A stretch of DNA of 15,291 nucleotides, from NCBI GenBank assembly GCA_018065765.1, contig JAGHSR010000125.1, positions 1-15,291 on the forward strand. The letters run 5' to 3'. Below, one piece after another: positions 1 to 7,430 of the stretch. The DNA is from Candidatus Colicola coprequi (GTDB lineage: Bacteria > Bacteroidota > Bacteroidia > Bacteroidales > Paludibacteraceae). Every line of letters starts with the position of its first letter. Position 1 is the stretch's first letter. A program made the translations under genes and the position numbers. The notes beneath the pieces were generated by a model. That model saw nothing but the letters and a program-made list of their open reading frames with translations, searched no databases and had not been told where the DNA came from.

Positions 1-809
1 ACTTCACTCAGCGGACCCTATCTGCAGTGGTATATGCAGCCATAGTCATTTCGTCAATCTTGGTGCATCCCATGTACTTTGGAGGGGTGTTTTTAGTTAT
101 CACGATATTGGCAATTCGTGAGTATCATTCTCTTATGAATAGCGCGCGCATTACCACTTGTTTATCATCTTTGTCAGGAGGGGTATTGTTTGCCATTGCC
201 TGGATGCTTAACAATAACATATCTGTTACATTGGGTACTCTGCACTTGTGGGTGACTTTCTATATGATTCTTTTGGTAGCCACGCTTGTTATAGAACTCT
301 TTCTCAAAGCTGAAAACCCTATTACCAATTGGGGACATATACTTATCAGTCAAGTGATGATAGCCTTCCCCTTTGCCATAATGAATGGTGTGATGGCAGA
401 TAACAAATACCTGCTTTTGTCTTTGTTTATCGCCATTTGGATTAATGATAGCGGAGCTTATATCGTTGGTAGTCTGCTATCTAAACGCAAATCCGGCAAT
501 CACAAGATGTTTCCGCGCGTCAGTCCTGCTAAAAGTTGGGAAGGCCTGATAGGAGGGTATGTGTTTACCTTAATCGCCGGTTACGTGTTCTATCGGGTCG
601 GTTGGGTAGATTCGCTGTGGCTAACGATAGTGTTGGCGTTGGCTATATCTACTTTTGGCACGTTGGGGGATTTGATGGAGAGCCTGATGAAACGTACCAT
701 TGGTGTGAAAGACTCCGGCCGTTTTATGCCGGGACATGGAGGGGTGTTAGATAGGTTTGATAGCCTGCTGTTGGCTACACCTATTGTTTATTTAATCCTC
801 AGTTTCTGA
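1..809 (+). CDS. cdsA: Phosphatidate cytidylyltransferase, 5'-truncated by window edge
   Basis: CdsA makes CDP-diacylglycerol from phosphatidic acid and CTP at the inner membrane, the branch point of phospholipid synthesis. The reading frame is open from base 3 (FTQRTLSAVVYAAI), and the FTQR start matches the N-terminus of Bacteroidales CdsA proteins, so the true start lies a few codons upstream of the window. The GTG at 27 is therefore internal. The visible 268 residues are mostly hydrophobic, with several membrane segments. The family signature is complete near the C-terminus at about nt 681-764: SLMKR, then KDSGR, then the HGG and LDRFDS block that binds metal and substrate. The TGA stop lies inside the 3' end of the opposite-strand gene, with a 22-bp overlap. 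Family assignment is secure; only the 5' end is missing. Confidence 0.95.
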   Translation, partial: FTQRTLSAVVYAAIVISSILVHPMYFGGVFLVITILAIREYHSLMNSARITTCLSSLSGGVLFAIAWMLNNNISVTLGTLHLWVTFYMILLVATLVIELFLKAENPITNWGHILISQVMIAFPFAIMNGVMADNKYLLLSLFIAIWINDSGAYIVGSLLSKRKSGNHKMFPRVSPAKSWEGLIGGYVFTLIAGYVFYRVGWVDSLWLTIVLALAISTFGTLGDLMESLMKRTIGVKDSGRFMPGHGGVLDRFDSLLLATPIVYLILSF

Positions 810-1399
810 AAGTATCCCGGTGTGTGAAAGTTGGGGCGAGGAGTTTTTATTTCGCTCCACGAAACATAATGGGGAGTTGGACTGCCATCGGCACATTTAT
901 AGAAATTACACTGAATACCGGTGCCACGACGCAGCTTACCATGTTCATCCCAGCATGATTCATCTAGGAAATACCGTAATGGAATAGTTGCGCGCAATTT
1001 CCAGCGTGTGACGCCTTCTATGACACCTATGCTATCGCGTCCCAAACTGGTTTTTCGTTTGATTAGTGCCATTTCTTCTGCAGAACGGGTGAGGCGGTTT
1101 TTATCCGGCATATCGGTCTGGATATCACTAAGACAATACCCAAGACAGTTGAATTCAAAGTTGGTATAATGTTTACCATCAGGCATCAAACAGAAAAATT
1201 CCACAGCACTATCCGTGTATGTTGGACCTTGATCATTCGTAATGGTTCCACGAACATTCTGCTCCCGCACCTTCCAACTGAGGATTAAGTAGTCGTTGGT
1301 ACATGTGACGCGAACTTTGGTGTCGGGGCAATAGGGATAATCCACCCAATTGACCTGCTTAAGTGTCAGCAGATGAGATAGGAGTAGTATGAGTAGCAT
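788..1399 (-). CDS. CBM9-like (DOMON-type) carbohydrate-binding protein
   Basis: The protein resembles the carbohydrate-binding family 9-like proteins common in Bacteroidales. These are single beta-sandwich domains, usually annotated as sugar-binding, with no proven role for most members. Visible landmarks (203-residue numbering) are VNWVDYPY at 17-22, NDQGPTYTDSAVEFF at 55-69, NFEFNCLG at 80-87 and NFYKCAD with HYVSWS at 165-182. The open frame extends up to an ATG at 1444. I prefer the ATG at 1399 because a minus-strand promoter -7 box lies at 1416-1423, so a start at 1444 would fall upstream of transcription. The resulting N-terminus (MLLILLLSHLL) is hydrophobic but lacks positive charge, so secretion is uncertain. 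The gene has its own promoter, is transcribed alone and overlaps cdsA tail to tail. The ligand is unknown. Confidence 0.8.
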   Translation of the reverse strand: MLLILLLSHLLTLKQVNWVDYPYCPDTKVRVTCTNDYLILSWKVREQNVRGTITNDQGPTYTDSAVEFFCLMPDGKHYTNFEFNCLGYCLSDIQTDMPDKNRLTRSAEEMALIKRKTSLGRDSIGVIEGVTRWKLRATIPLRYFLDESCWDEHGKLRRGTGIQCNFYKCADGSPTPHYVSWSEIKTPRPNFHTPGYFQKLRIK

Positions 1400-1415
1400 A
1401 GGCAATTTTTTTATG

Positions 1416-1447
1416 CAAAGGTACGACAAGTTTTTGAAACACACAAT
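1416..1447 (-). promoter_or_regulatory. Bacteroidetes-type promoter for the CBM9-like gene
   Basis: Read on the minus strand, a perfect -7 box TACCTTTG (1423-1416) follows an ATTG -33 box (1447-1444, three of four matches to TTTG) with a 20-bp spacer. The predicted RNA start is near 1412, about 13 nt before the ATG at 1399. Its -33 box is only 4 bp from the -33 box of the plus-strand promoter. Confidence 0.7.
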
Positions 1448-1451
1448 TTTT

Positions 1452-1483
1452 TTTGCTCATTTCAAAAAAAAGCATTACCTTTG
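1452..1483 (+). promoter_or_regulatory. Bacteroidetes-type promoter for the ABC-F gene
   Basis: TTTG at 1452-1455 and TACCTTTG at 1476-1483 are separated by exactly 20 bp, the sigma-ABfr (-33/-7) arrangement. The spacer ends in a run of eight A followed by GCAT. RNA would start near 1487, giving a leader of about 38 nt before the ATG at 1525. No Shine-Dalgarno sequence is visible; the leader is A/T-rich, as expected in this phylum. Confidence 0.85.
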
Positions 1484-1524
1484 CAAAATCAAAAATTACA
1501 AATCATACATAATCAATTTTCTCT

Positions 1525-3222
1525 ATGCCAATCCCATACCTCTTAGTCGAAGACCTGAAAAAGACGATTGGTGATAAAACACTCTTCTCGAATATCTCCT
1601 TTGCTGTCAACAAGGGCGAGAAGATTGCGCTAATAGCCCGTAATGGCATAGGAAAAAGTACGTTACTCAATATCTTGATGGATGATTTCATGGGCAAAAG
1701 TCATGACTTTGATTCAGGCAAGATTACATGGCGACGTGATCTCAAGGTGCATTATCTACCTCAGCAGATTGATTATCCGACAGAGTGGGCTACATTGAGT
1801 GGTGGACAGAAGAAAAAACGCTTGTTAGATCGTGTTTTGGATGATGAACCGGACATGATTATCATGGATGAGCCTACCAACCACTTGGATCTCAGTACCG
1901 TCGTTTGGTTGGAGCAGCAACTGTGTAAGTCGCAAGTGACATTGCTTATGGTGACACACGATCGATATTTTTTAGATTGTGTCTGCACTGATATACTCGA
2001 ATTAGATCAAAGACAAATATTCTCTTATCACGGCAATTATTCTTATTACTTAGAAAAACGCGCAGAGCGTATAGAACAGCAGAATGCTGAAACAGCCAAA
2101 GCGCGTAACCTCTATCGAACCGAACTCGATTGGATGCGTCGTATGCCACAAGCAAGGGCACATAAGGCGCAGTATCGCATTGACAATTTTTATGAGTTAG
2201 AGAAGAGAGCCAAGCGAACAATTGAGGATGATTCCGTGCGTTTGACGATGCGTTCCGGATACATAGGCAACAAGATTTTTGAGGGTAAGGATGTGTGCAA
2301 GGCTTTTGGCGAGCAAGTTATTTTGAACCATTTCTCTTATGTCTTTTCTCGCTACGAGAAACTCGGCATTATAGGCAATAATGGTACGGGCAAATCTACA
2401 TTTTTACGTCTCTTATTGGGTGAGATTCAGCCAGATAGTGGATATTTTGATGTGGGCTCCACGGTGCGATTTGGTTACTATCGACAGACAGGATTACCCT
2501 TCGCGTCGGGCAAGAAAGTAATTGATTTAGTGCGTGATGTGGCTGAGACGATTGATTTGGGCAACGGTGAACGGCTAACTGCCGGTCAGTTTTTGCAGCA
2601 TTTTTTGTTCACTCCGAGTCAACAATATGACTATATAGATAAATTGTCTGGAGGAGAAAAGCAGCGCTTGCATTTGTGCATGGTGCTTATGCGTAATCCT
2701 AATTTCCTCATTTTGGATGAACCCACCAACGATTTGGATATTCAAACCCTACAAGTGCTGGAGGAGTATTTAATGAATTTCCATGGTTGCTTGATTGTTG
2801 TTAGTCACGATCGTTATTTCATGGATAAAGTGGTAGATCATTTGTTTGTTTTTCGTGGTCAAGGAACTATTGACGATTTTCCGGGAAACTATACACAATT
2901 TCGCGCTTCCGAACAATCAACCAACATCGAGCAAAGTGGGATAAGTAATCATAAGTCATCGACCACCAACCTAAAATCTAAAACAACTTATCAGTCTTCT
3001 CATCCACGTCGTTTGACATTTCGTGAAAAACAAGAGTTAGCACAATTAGAGCAGCAATTACCTCAGTTAGAGCAGGAAAAACGTGACTTAGAGACGGCAT
3101 TATCAGGTGTTTTGACAGTTCAGGATGAGATAATCAGAGCGAGCGCACGTTATCAGCAACTTATGGCAGAATTGGATGCTGCCGAACTTCGTTGGTTGGA
3201 ACTCAACGAAATCCCATCATAA
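1525..3222 (+). CDS. ABC-F family ATPase (Uup/EttA-like) with shortened first NBD
   Basis: This is a soluble tandem ABC ATPase without membrane domains, of the ABC-F type that acts at the ribosomal E site or in rRNA/ribosome quality control. NBD1: Walker A ARNGIGKST 38-46, LSGGQ 91-95, Walker B with DE 115-116, H-loop H145. An interdomain linker at about 170-245 contains the Bacteroidales-typical LDWMRRMPQAR. NBD2: GNNGTGKST 284-292, LSGGE 374-378, LDEP 397-400, H428. A low-complexity stretch (465-495) leads to a C-terminal coiled coil (about 495-560), as in Uup. The oddity is in NBD1: only about 10 residues separate the Q-loop (Q80/Q81) from LSGGQ, whereas relatives I recall carry roughly 65-85 there, so most of the helical subdomain is absent. 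The frame and all other motifs are intact. Expressed from the promoter at 1452-1483 and probably cotranscribed with the next gene. Confidence 0.9.
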   Translation: MPIPYLLVEDLKKTIGDKTLFSNISFAVNKGEKIALIARNGIGKSTLLNILMDDFMGKSHDFDSGKITWRRDLKVHYLPQQIDYPTEWATLSGGQKKKRLLDRVLDDEPDMIIMDEPTNHLDLSTVVWLEQQLCKSQVTLLMVTHDRYFLDCVCTDILELDQRQIFSYHGNYSYYLEKRAERIEQQNAETAKARNLYRTELDWMRRMPQARAHKAQYRIDNFYELEKRAKRTIEDDSVRLTMRSGYIGNKIFEGKDVCKAFGEQVILNHFSYVFSRYEKLGIIGNNGTGKSTFLRLLLGEIQPDSGYFDVGSTVRFGYYRQTGLPFASGKKVIDLVRDVAETIDLGNGERLTAGQFLQHFLFTPSQQYDYIDKLSGGEKQRLHLCMVLMRNPNFLILDEPTNDLDIQTLQVLEEYLMNFHGCLIVVSHDRYFMDKVVDHLFVFRGQGTIDDFPGNYTQFRASEQSTNIEQSGISNHKSSTTNLKSKTTYQSSHPRRLTFREKQELAQLEQQLPQLEQEKRDLETALSGVLTVQDEIIRASARYQQLMAELDAAELRWLELNEIPS

Positions 3223-3250
3223 ATCAGTAATTAATTTTCAGTAATCAGTA
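3223..3250 (+). repeat. Four degenerate 7-bp units ending on the A of the DUF456 start codon
   Basis: The 27 bp between the ABC-F stop and the next ATG, plus the A of that ATG, divide into four heptamers. Units 1 and 4 are ATCAGTA, unit 3 is TTCAGTA and unit 2 is diverged (ATTAATT). TAA triplets created here (3228, 3232, 3242), together with the gene's own stop at 3220, close all three frames before the ATG. Confidence 0.6.
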
Positions 3251-3723
3251 TGGACATAGTACTCATCATTCTTGCCGTTTTGTGCCTTCTTATTGGTATT
3301 GTTGGTTGTATCATTCCCGCTCTTCCGGGAGTGCCGCTGGCTTATGTTGCTTTGTGGCTATTGCATATCACCGATCGTGTTCAGTTTTCATGGCAGTTTT
3401 TACTTATTTGGGGCATCGTAATGGTAGTAGTTCAGATCATGGATTACATCATCCCTGCATGGGGGACCAAGCGTACCGGTGGTTCCAAGGCAGGCGTGTG
3501 GGGTAGTACCATTGGCTTGTTGGTTGGACTCTTTTTCGGTCCCTGGGGCATTGTGCTTGGACCATTCATCGGTGCGGTTATTGCCGAACTACTTGCTGGA
3601 AAAAATACGGCAGATGCACTTCGCTCCGGATGGGGTTCGTTGCTTGGCTTACTAACTGGAACGATACTGAAACTCATTTGTTGTGGATTAATGGCTTACT
3701 ATTTCGTTGCCGCATTGATTTAA
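3250..3723 (+). CDS. DUF456 family integral membrane protein
   Basis: A 157-residue, very hydrophobic protein matching the DUF456 family by its pattern. It opens with a membrane segment containing GCIIPALPGVPLAY (about 19-32). This is followed by the characteristic DYIIPAWGTKRTGGSKAGVWGSTIGLLVGLFFGPWG region (about 65-100, glycine-rich) and GPFIGAVIAELL (104-115). I count four to five membrane segments. The internal glycine-rich hairpins resemble those of glycine-zipper membrane proteins. The function is not established. It lies 27 bp after the ABC-F gene in what appears to be one transcript, and its start codon is preceded by 7-bp repeats. No catalytic motif is visible. The next gene has its own promoter, so this is probably the last gene of the unit. 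Confidence 0.85.
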   Translation: MDIVLIILAVLCLLIGIVGCIIPALPGVPLAYVALWLLHITDRVQFSWQFLLIWGIVMVVVQIMDYIIPAWGTKRTGGSKAGVWGSTIGLLVGLFFGPWGIVLGPFIGAVIAELLAGKNTADALRSGWGSLLGLLTGTILKLICCGLMAYYFVAALI

Positions 3724-3790
3724 AAGTAACTATTGATCAGGTGCAACGAAGTCAAATGCGTCCTATAAAAACAGAAAAATCTCTCTTTCA

Positions 3791-3822
3791 TTTGCACAAT
3801 TGTAAAAAAAGCATTAACTTTG
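3791..3822 (+). promoter_or_regulatory. Bacteroidetes-type promoter for dnaX
   Basis: TTTG (3791-3794), a 20-bp spacer and TAACTTTG (3815-3822). The spacer holds the 8-bp palindrome ACAATTGT (3796-3803), seven A and then GCAT. RNA would start near 3826, leaving a leader of about 14 nt before the dnaX ATG at 3840. The rest of the gap from 3724 to 3790 shows no terminator hairpin or small gene. Confidence 0.85.
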
Positions 3823-3839
3823 CGGCCTAAATAATTATT

Positions 3840-5558
3840 ATGGATAATTCTAATTACATTGTTTCGGCACGAAAGTACCGCCCAATGCGTTTTGAATCGG
3901 TCATTGGACAACGTGCACTGACTGAGACGTTACGCAATGCCATTCGCAGTGGTCATTTGGCTCACGCGTATTTGTTTTGTGGACCGCGTGGGGTAGGTAA
4001 GACCACCTGTGCGCGCATCTTCGCCAAAACCATTAACTGCCTCAATCCCACGGCTGATCATGATGCGTGTAACGAGTGCGAATCCTGTGCTGCTTTTAAC
4101 GAACAACGTTCATTCAACATCCACGAAATGGATGCTGCCAGCAACAACTCTGTGGAGGCTATCCGAACTCTCATTCAGGAAGTGCGCATACCTCCCCAAG
4201 TAGGCAAATACTCTGTCTATATCATCGACGAGGTACATATGCTCTCTGCCAGTGCGTTCAATGCTCTGCTCAAGACATTGGAGGAGCCGCCCTCGTATGC
4301 TATTTTTATTTTGGCTACTACTGAGAAGCACAAGGTGCTCCCTACTATCCTTAGCCGTTGCCAAGTGTATGATTTTCAGCGAATTACGGTGATGGATACC
4401 ATCCAACATCTTCAGTTTGTTGCCAAAGAGGAGGGCATTGAAGCCGAAGAACAAGCGCTGAATGTGGTGGCAAAAAAAGCCGATGGTGGCATGCGTGATG
4501 CACTCAGCATTTTTGACCAACTGGTTGCTTTCTGTGGTAATCACATCACCTATAAACAAGCGGTGGAGGTACTCAATGTCCTTGATACGGACTACTATTT
4601 CAGTATGGTGGATGCTTCCATCAAGGGCGATGTCAGCCGCGTACTGCTATTGCTAGACGAAGTGTTGCAAAAAGGATTTGACGCAGCTCATTTTATCAGC
4701 GGATTGATGGGACATCTTAGAGATGTGTTGGTTAGCCGTGATTCACAAACCATCAAACTATTGGAAACAAGCGATTCTGTTCGCAAACAGTATGCCGCAC
4801 AAGCTACACTATGCGATGCTACATGGCTTTTCCGCGCGTTGGATATAATGAATACCTGCGATATTGACTACCGCACTGCTAAGAACAAACGTCTCACCGT
4901 TGAAATAGCTCTGATTAAACTATGTCAAATCATATCACAAGGTCAAATATCACAGTCTTCAACACCTTTGGCTTCGATTGCTAAACCCGTTGCAGCGCAA
5001 CCAACATCCAACACCACGCAGGCAACCACACAACCTCAACCAACGGGCAACACGCAACCGGCACAGCCCGTACAGCCGTCGCATCCTCACAATACTGCCG
5101 GAGTAGCCTTTCTGCCTAAATTGCCATCTATTAATATAGATATTAAAACGCAAAATACTTCAACACAAACAACGGAGGCAGCTTCGCAGCTGAAAAACGT
5201 CCCTTTTACACCTGACCGGTTCTTGGACGTGTGGACCGGTTTGAAGAAATTTTTTCCTGAAGAAACACGTCTTTTGGATATCATCAGTACATCAACTCCC
5301 AATTTGACGAGTGACCATGAAGCCACGCTGATGGTAGCCAACCCTTGGCAGAAAGATCTTTTTCTTAAGTACCTATCTACGATACTTAATCATTTGCGAC
5401 AAGAGCTGGATAACGATTCTATCGTTCTGGAGGTCAAGGTAGAAGAATACACACCTGAACAACTCGCCTTTACGGCAGAAGAAAAATACAAATTGTTTAG
5501 CGAAAAAAATAATCAACTCGCAGACTTCAAATCAATACTCAAACTTCAATTGGAATAA
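3840..5558 (+). CDS. dnaX: DNA polymerase III subunit gamma/tau
   Basis: DnaX is the AAA+ motor of the clamp loader that places the sliding clamp on primed DNA and couples polymerase to the replisome. Visible parts: N-terminal YIVSARKYRP (6-15); Walker A GPRGVGKT 48-55; zinc-binding cysteines C67, C77, C80 and C83; Walker B IIDEVH 128-133; the SRC motif with arginine finger at 172-174; sensor-2 GGMRDALS 216-223. The core ends around 365, followed by a Pro/Gln/Thr-rich linker (about 373-420) and a C-terminal domain (about 455-572) of the length usual in Bacteroidales. The full length suggests a tau-like product; I see no frameshift site at the domain III border that would make a separate gamma. 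It has its own promoter and is followed 27 bp later by the phosphoesterase gene. Confidence 0.96.
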   Translation: MDNSNYIVSARKYRPMRFESVIGQRALTETLRNAIRSGHLAHAYLFCGPRGVGKTTCARIFAKTINCLNPTADHDACNECESCAAFNEQRSFNIHEMDAASNNSVEAIRTLIQEVRIPPQVGKYSVYIIDEVHMLSASAFNALLKTLEEPPSYAIFILATTEKHKVLPTILSRCQVYDFQRITVMDTIQHLQFVAKEEGIEAEEQALNVVAKKADGGMRDALSIFDQLVAFCGNHITYKQAVEVLNVLDTDYYFSMVDASIKGDVSRVLLLLDEVLQKGFDAAHFISGLMGHLRDVLVSRDSQTIKLLETSDSVRKQYAAQATLCDATWLFRALDIMNTCDIDYRTAKNKRLTVEIALIKLCQIISQGQISQSSTPLASIAKPVAAQPTSNTTQATTQPQPTGNTQPAQPVQPSHPHNTAGVAFLPKLPSINIDIKTQNTSTQTTEAASQLKNVPFTPDRFLDVWTGLKKFFPEETRLLDIISTSTPNLTSDHEATLMVANPWQKDLFLKYLSTILNHLRQELDNDSIVLEVKVEEYTPEQLAFTAEEKYKLFSEKNNQLADFKSILKLQLE

Positions 5559-5585
5559 TTACAATTTTTTAAACCACAATAAGTT

Positions 5586-7400
5586 ATGAATTTACTCAGC
5601 GTATTACTTTTCTCGTTTGCACTCCTTGCTGATGTGCACATTAGTCAGTCCAACCCCAAACCCTTAGAAGATCTACAGCGATCGGTAACTGAAATCAACA
5701 CCATTCCTGAAATCGAATTCGTTCTTGTAGCAGGAGACATTACTGAATCCGGTGACAAGGCTTCTATGATTAAAGTGAAGCGTGAATTAGACAAGTTGCG
5801 TGTGCCCTATTACATCACATCCGGTAACCATGAGACCACCTGGTCTGAGTCGGGCGTGATGGATTTCAATCGCGTTTTTGGCGACAATCGTTTTGCCATG
5901 ACACACAAAGGCGTGTTCTTCATTGGTTTCAACTCAGGTCCTGTACTCAAGATGGCTGATGGACACGTAGCTCCGCAAGATATCGCTTGGATGAAAAATC
6001 AACTTGAGCAGTTGCCTGCCGATACCAAAGTGATTGCCGTAACACACTATCCTCTCCAAGATGTCGAAGTCGGTGGTGTAGTAGATAATTGGTACGATGT
6101 GACCGACCTGCTCCGTCAGTACAATACCCAATGTATCGTTGGTGGACACTATCACAGCAATCGTGTGTTTGAGTGCGATGGTATAACCGATGTGTTAAAC
6201 CGTAGTAACCTGCGCGATAAGGATGGTATCAACGGATATGCCATCATTCGCATGGATGAAGATTCCATTCGTTTCGGCGAAAAACGCATCGGTGAACCAC
6301 TCAAGTTATGGAAAGCAGTGGCAAATCAAGATAGACACTATGGTCCTTCTGATCAAGCGATTCGCCCATCGTATGCCGTGAATAAAGAGTTCAGTAACGT
6401 GCAGCACGCATGGCAACGTTCTATGGGAGTAGGTATATACGCCTCACCTGTCATGGATAACGGTTGTGTTTATATAGGCGATGATGAAGGTATGTTCTAT
6501 TGCCTCAATGCCGCTACCGGTGAAAACATTTGGACCTACAAAACCGGTTCGCGCATTTTCTCTACCGCTGCTGTAGAAGCCGGACGAGTTATCTTTGGCA
6601 GTACCGACTGCAATATCTATTGCCTCAATGCCCAAAACGGCGAACTGATATGGAAGAAAACCACTAAGGCTGCTGTCATGGGGTCTCCCGTGATAAACAA
6701 AGGAGTTGCTTTTGTGGGTGGTAGTGACGGATGCATGTACGCTTTGCGTATGAAAGATGGCAAAGAAATATGGTGTTTCGACCAAATGGAGGACTATTAT
6801 AGCTCACGTCCAACGATTTACAAGAACATGATCTATTTCGGAGCATGGGATAATAATCTCTATGCACTCAATATCAAGAACGGCAAGGAAGTTTGGCGCT
6901 GGGATAATGAACGTGGAATAGATAAATTTGCTCCCGCTGCTGTATGGCCTGTAGCAGCCCATGACCGCTTGTTCATTGCCGCTCCCGATCGATATATGAC
7001 CTGCTTTGATACCAAAACAGGGAATGTTATTTGGCGCACCAATCGCTATGTGGTACGTGAGACAGCCGGTATAAATGCCGAAGAAACAATGGTTTACAGC
7101 AAGTGCATGTGGGACACAGTGGTAGCCTTTGATGCTAATACTCCCGAACCCGTTGTTCGCTGGACTTGTCATGCTGGATTTGGGTATGATCACGCTTCTT
7201 GCATGCCTTTGGAGAAAGATGGCACGGTTTTTGTCGGAACAAAGAATGGACTCATCATGGGGCTCAATTCCGAAACGGGAGCTATTCTGTGGAAGCACAA
7301 AATAGGTAACTCGCTCATCCAAACTATGTTACCTCTGAGCGACAAAGAGTGTCTTGTTACCTCTACAGATGGAACTGTGACAAGGGTCAAAGTAGATTAA
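5586..7400 (+). CDS. Calcineurin-like metallophosphoesterase fused to PQQ-type beta-propeller
   Basis: Residues 10-235 form a calcineurin-like phosphoesterase with all two-metal ligands visible: D16 and H18 (DVH), D51 (AGD), N81-H82 (GNHE), H154 (THYP), H188 and H190 (GGHYH). Residues about 275-604 contain seven or more repeats of the PQQ/BamB propeller type (xxG.VYIG....YCLNA.TG..IW), for example at 293-316, 333-356, 373-396, 414-437 and 546-569, making a 7- or 8-bladed propeller. Related fusions in Bacteroidales are usually envelope proteins. Here only ten residues (MNLLSVLLFS) precede the first strand of the phosphoesterase, and an in-frame TAA at 5580-5582 blocks any longer start, so a normal signal peptide is not evident. 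The substrate is unknown: a phosphoester or nucleotide, with the propeller acting as scaffold rather than proven PQQ binder. It lies between dnaX and ygiQ with short gaps. Confidence 0.85.
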   Translation: MNLLSVLLFSFALLADVHISQSNPKPLEDLQRSVTEINTIPEIEFVLVAGDITESGDKASMIKVKRELDKLRVPYYITSGNHETTWSESGVMDFNRVFGDNRFAMTHKGVFFIGFNSGPVLKMADGHVAPQDIAWMKNQLEQLPADTKVIAVTHYPLQDVEVGGVVDNWYDVTDLLRQYNTQCIVGGHYHSNRVFECDGITDVLNRSNLRDKDGINGYAIIRMDEDSIRFGEKRIGEPLKLWKAVANQDRHYGPSDQAIRPSYAVNKEFSNVQHAWQRSMGVGIYASPVMDNGCVYIGDDEGMFYCLNAATGENIWTYKTGSRIFSTAAVEAGRVIFGSTDCNIYCLNAQNGELIWKKTTKAAVMGSPVINKGVAFVGGSDGCMYALRMKDGKEIWCFDQMEDYYSSRPTIYKNMIYFGAWDNNLYALNIKNGKEVWRWDNERGIDKFAPAAVWPVAAHDRLFIAAPDRYMTCFDTKTGNVIWRTNRYVVRETAGINAEETMVYSKCMWDTVVAFDANTPEPVVRWTCHAGFGYDHASCMPLEKDGTVFVGTKNGLIMGLNSETGAILWKHKIGNSLIQTMLPLSDKECLVTSTDGTVTRVKVD

Positions 7401-7430
7401 CTAAAAACTAATTTTGGAGCATACCCTAAC

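Noticed and set aside
27..29. GTG at 27 as the cdsA start
   Set aside because: The frame is open to base 3 and encodes FTQRTLSAV, which matches CdsA N-termini; the start lies outside the window.
1400..1444. Longer CBM9-like protein starting at ATG 1444
   Set aside because: The minus-strand -7 box at 1416-1423 would put this start upstream of the RNA 5' end; the ATG at 1399 fits better.
1636..1662. Degenerate Walker A in the ABC-F first NBD (ARNGIGKST, first glycine replaced by alanine)
   Set aside because: Alanine at this position is usual in Bacteroidales ABC-F proteins I recall, and K44 and S45 are intact, so it does not indicate loss of ATP binding.
3796..3803. ACAATTGT palindrome in the dnaX promoter spacer as an operator
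   Set aside because: A short A/T palindrome in an A/T-rich spacer with no matching regulator nearby; too weak to call.
4472..4478. Run of seven A in dnaX as a programmed frameshift site making gamma
   Set aside because: It lies at codons 211-213 inside the AAA+ core, not at the end of domain III; a shift there would give a non-functional fragment.
6804..7322. Minus-strand open frame of 172 codons opposite the propeller region
   Set aside because: Shadow of the repeated coding sequence on the plus strand; no promoter or family match.
6452..7400. PQQ-type repeats as evidence of a quinoprotein dehydrogenase
   Set aside because: The repeats are the generic propeller motif also found in BamB; the catalytic domain here is a phosphoesterase and no dehydrogenase residues are seen.
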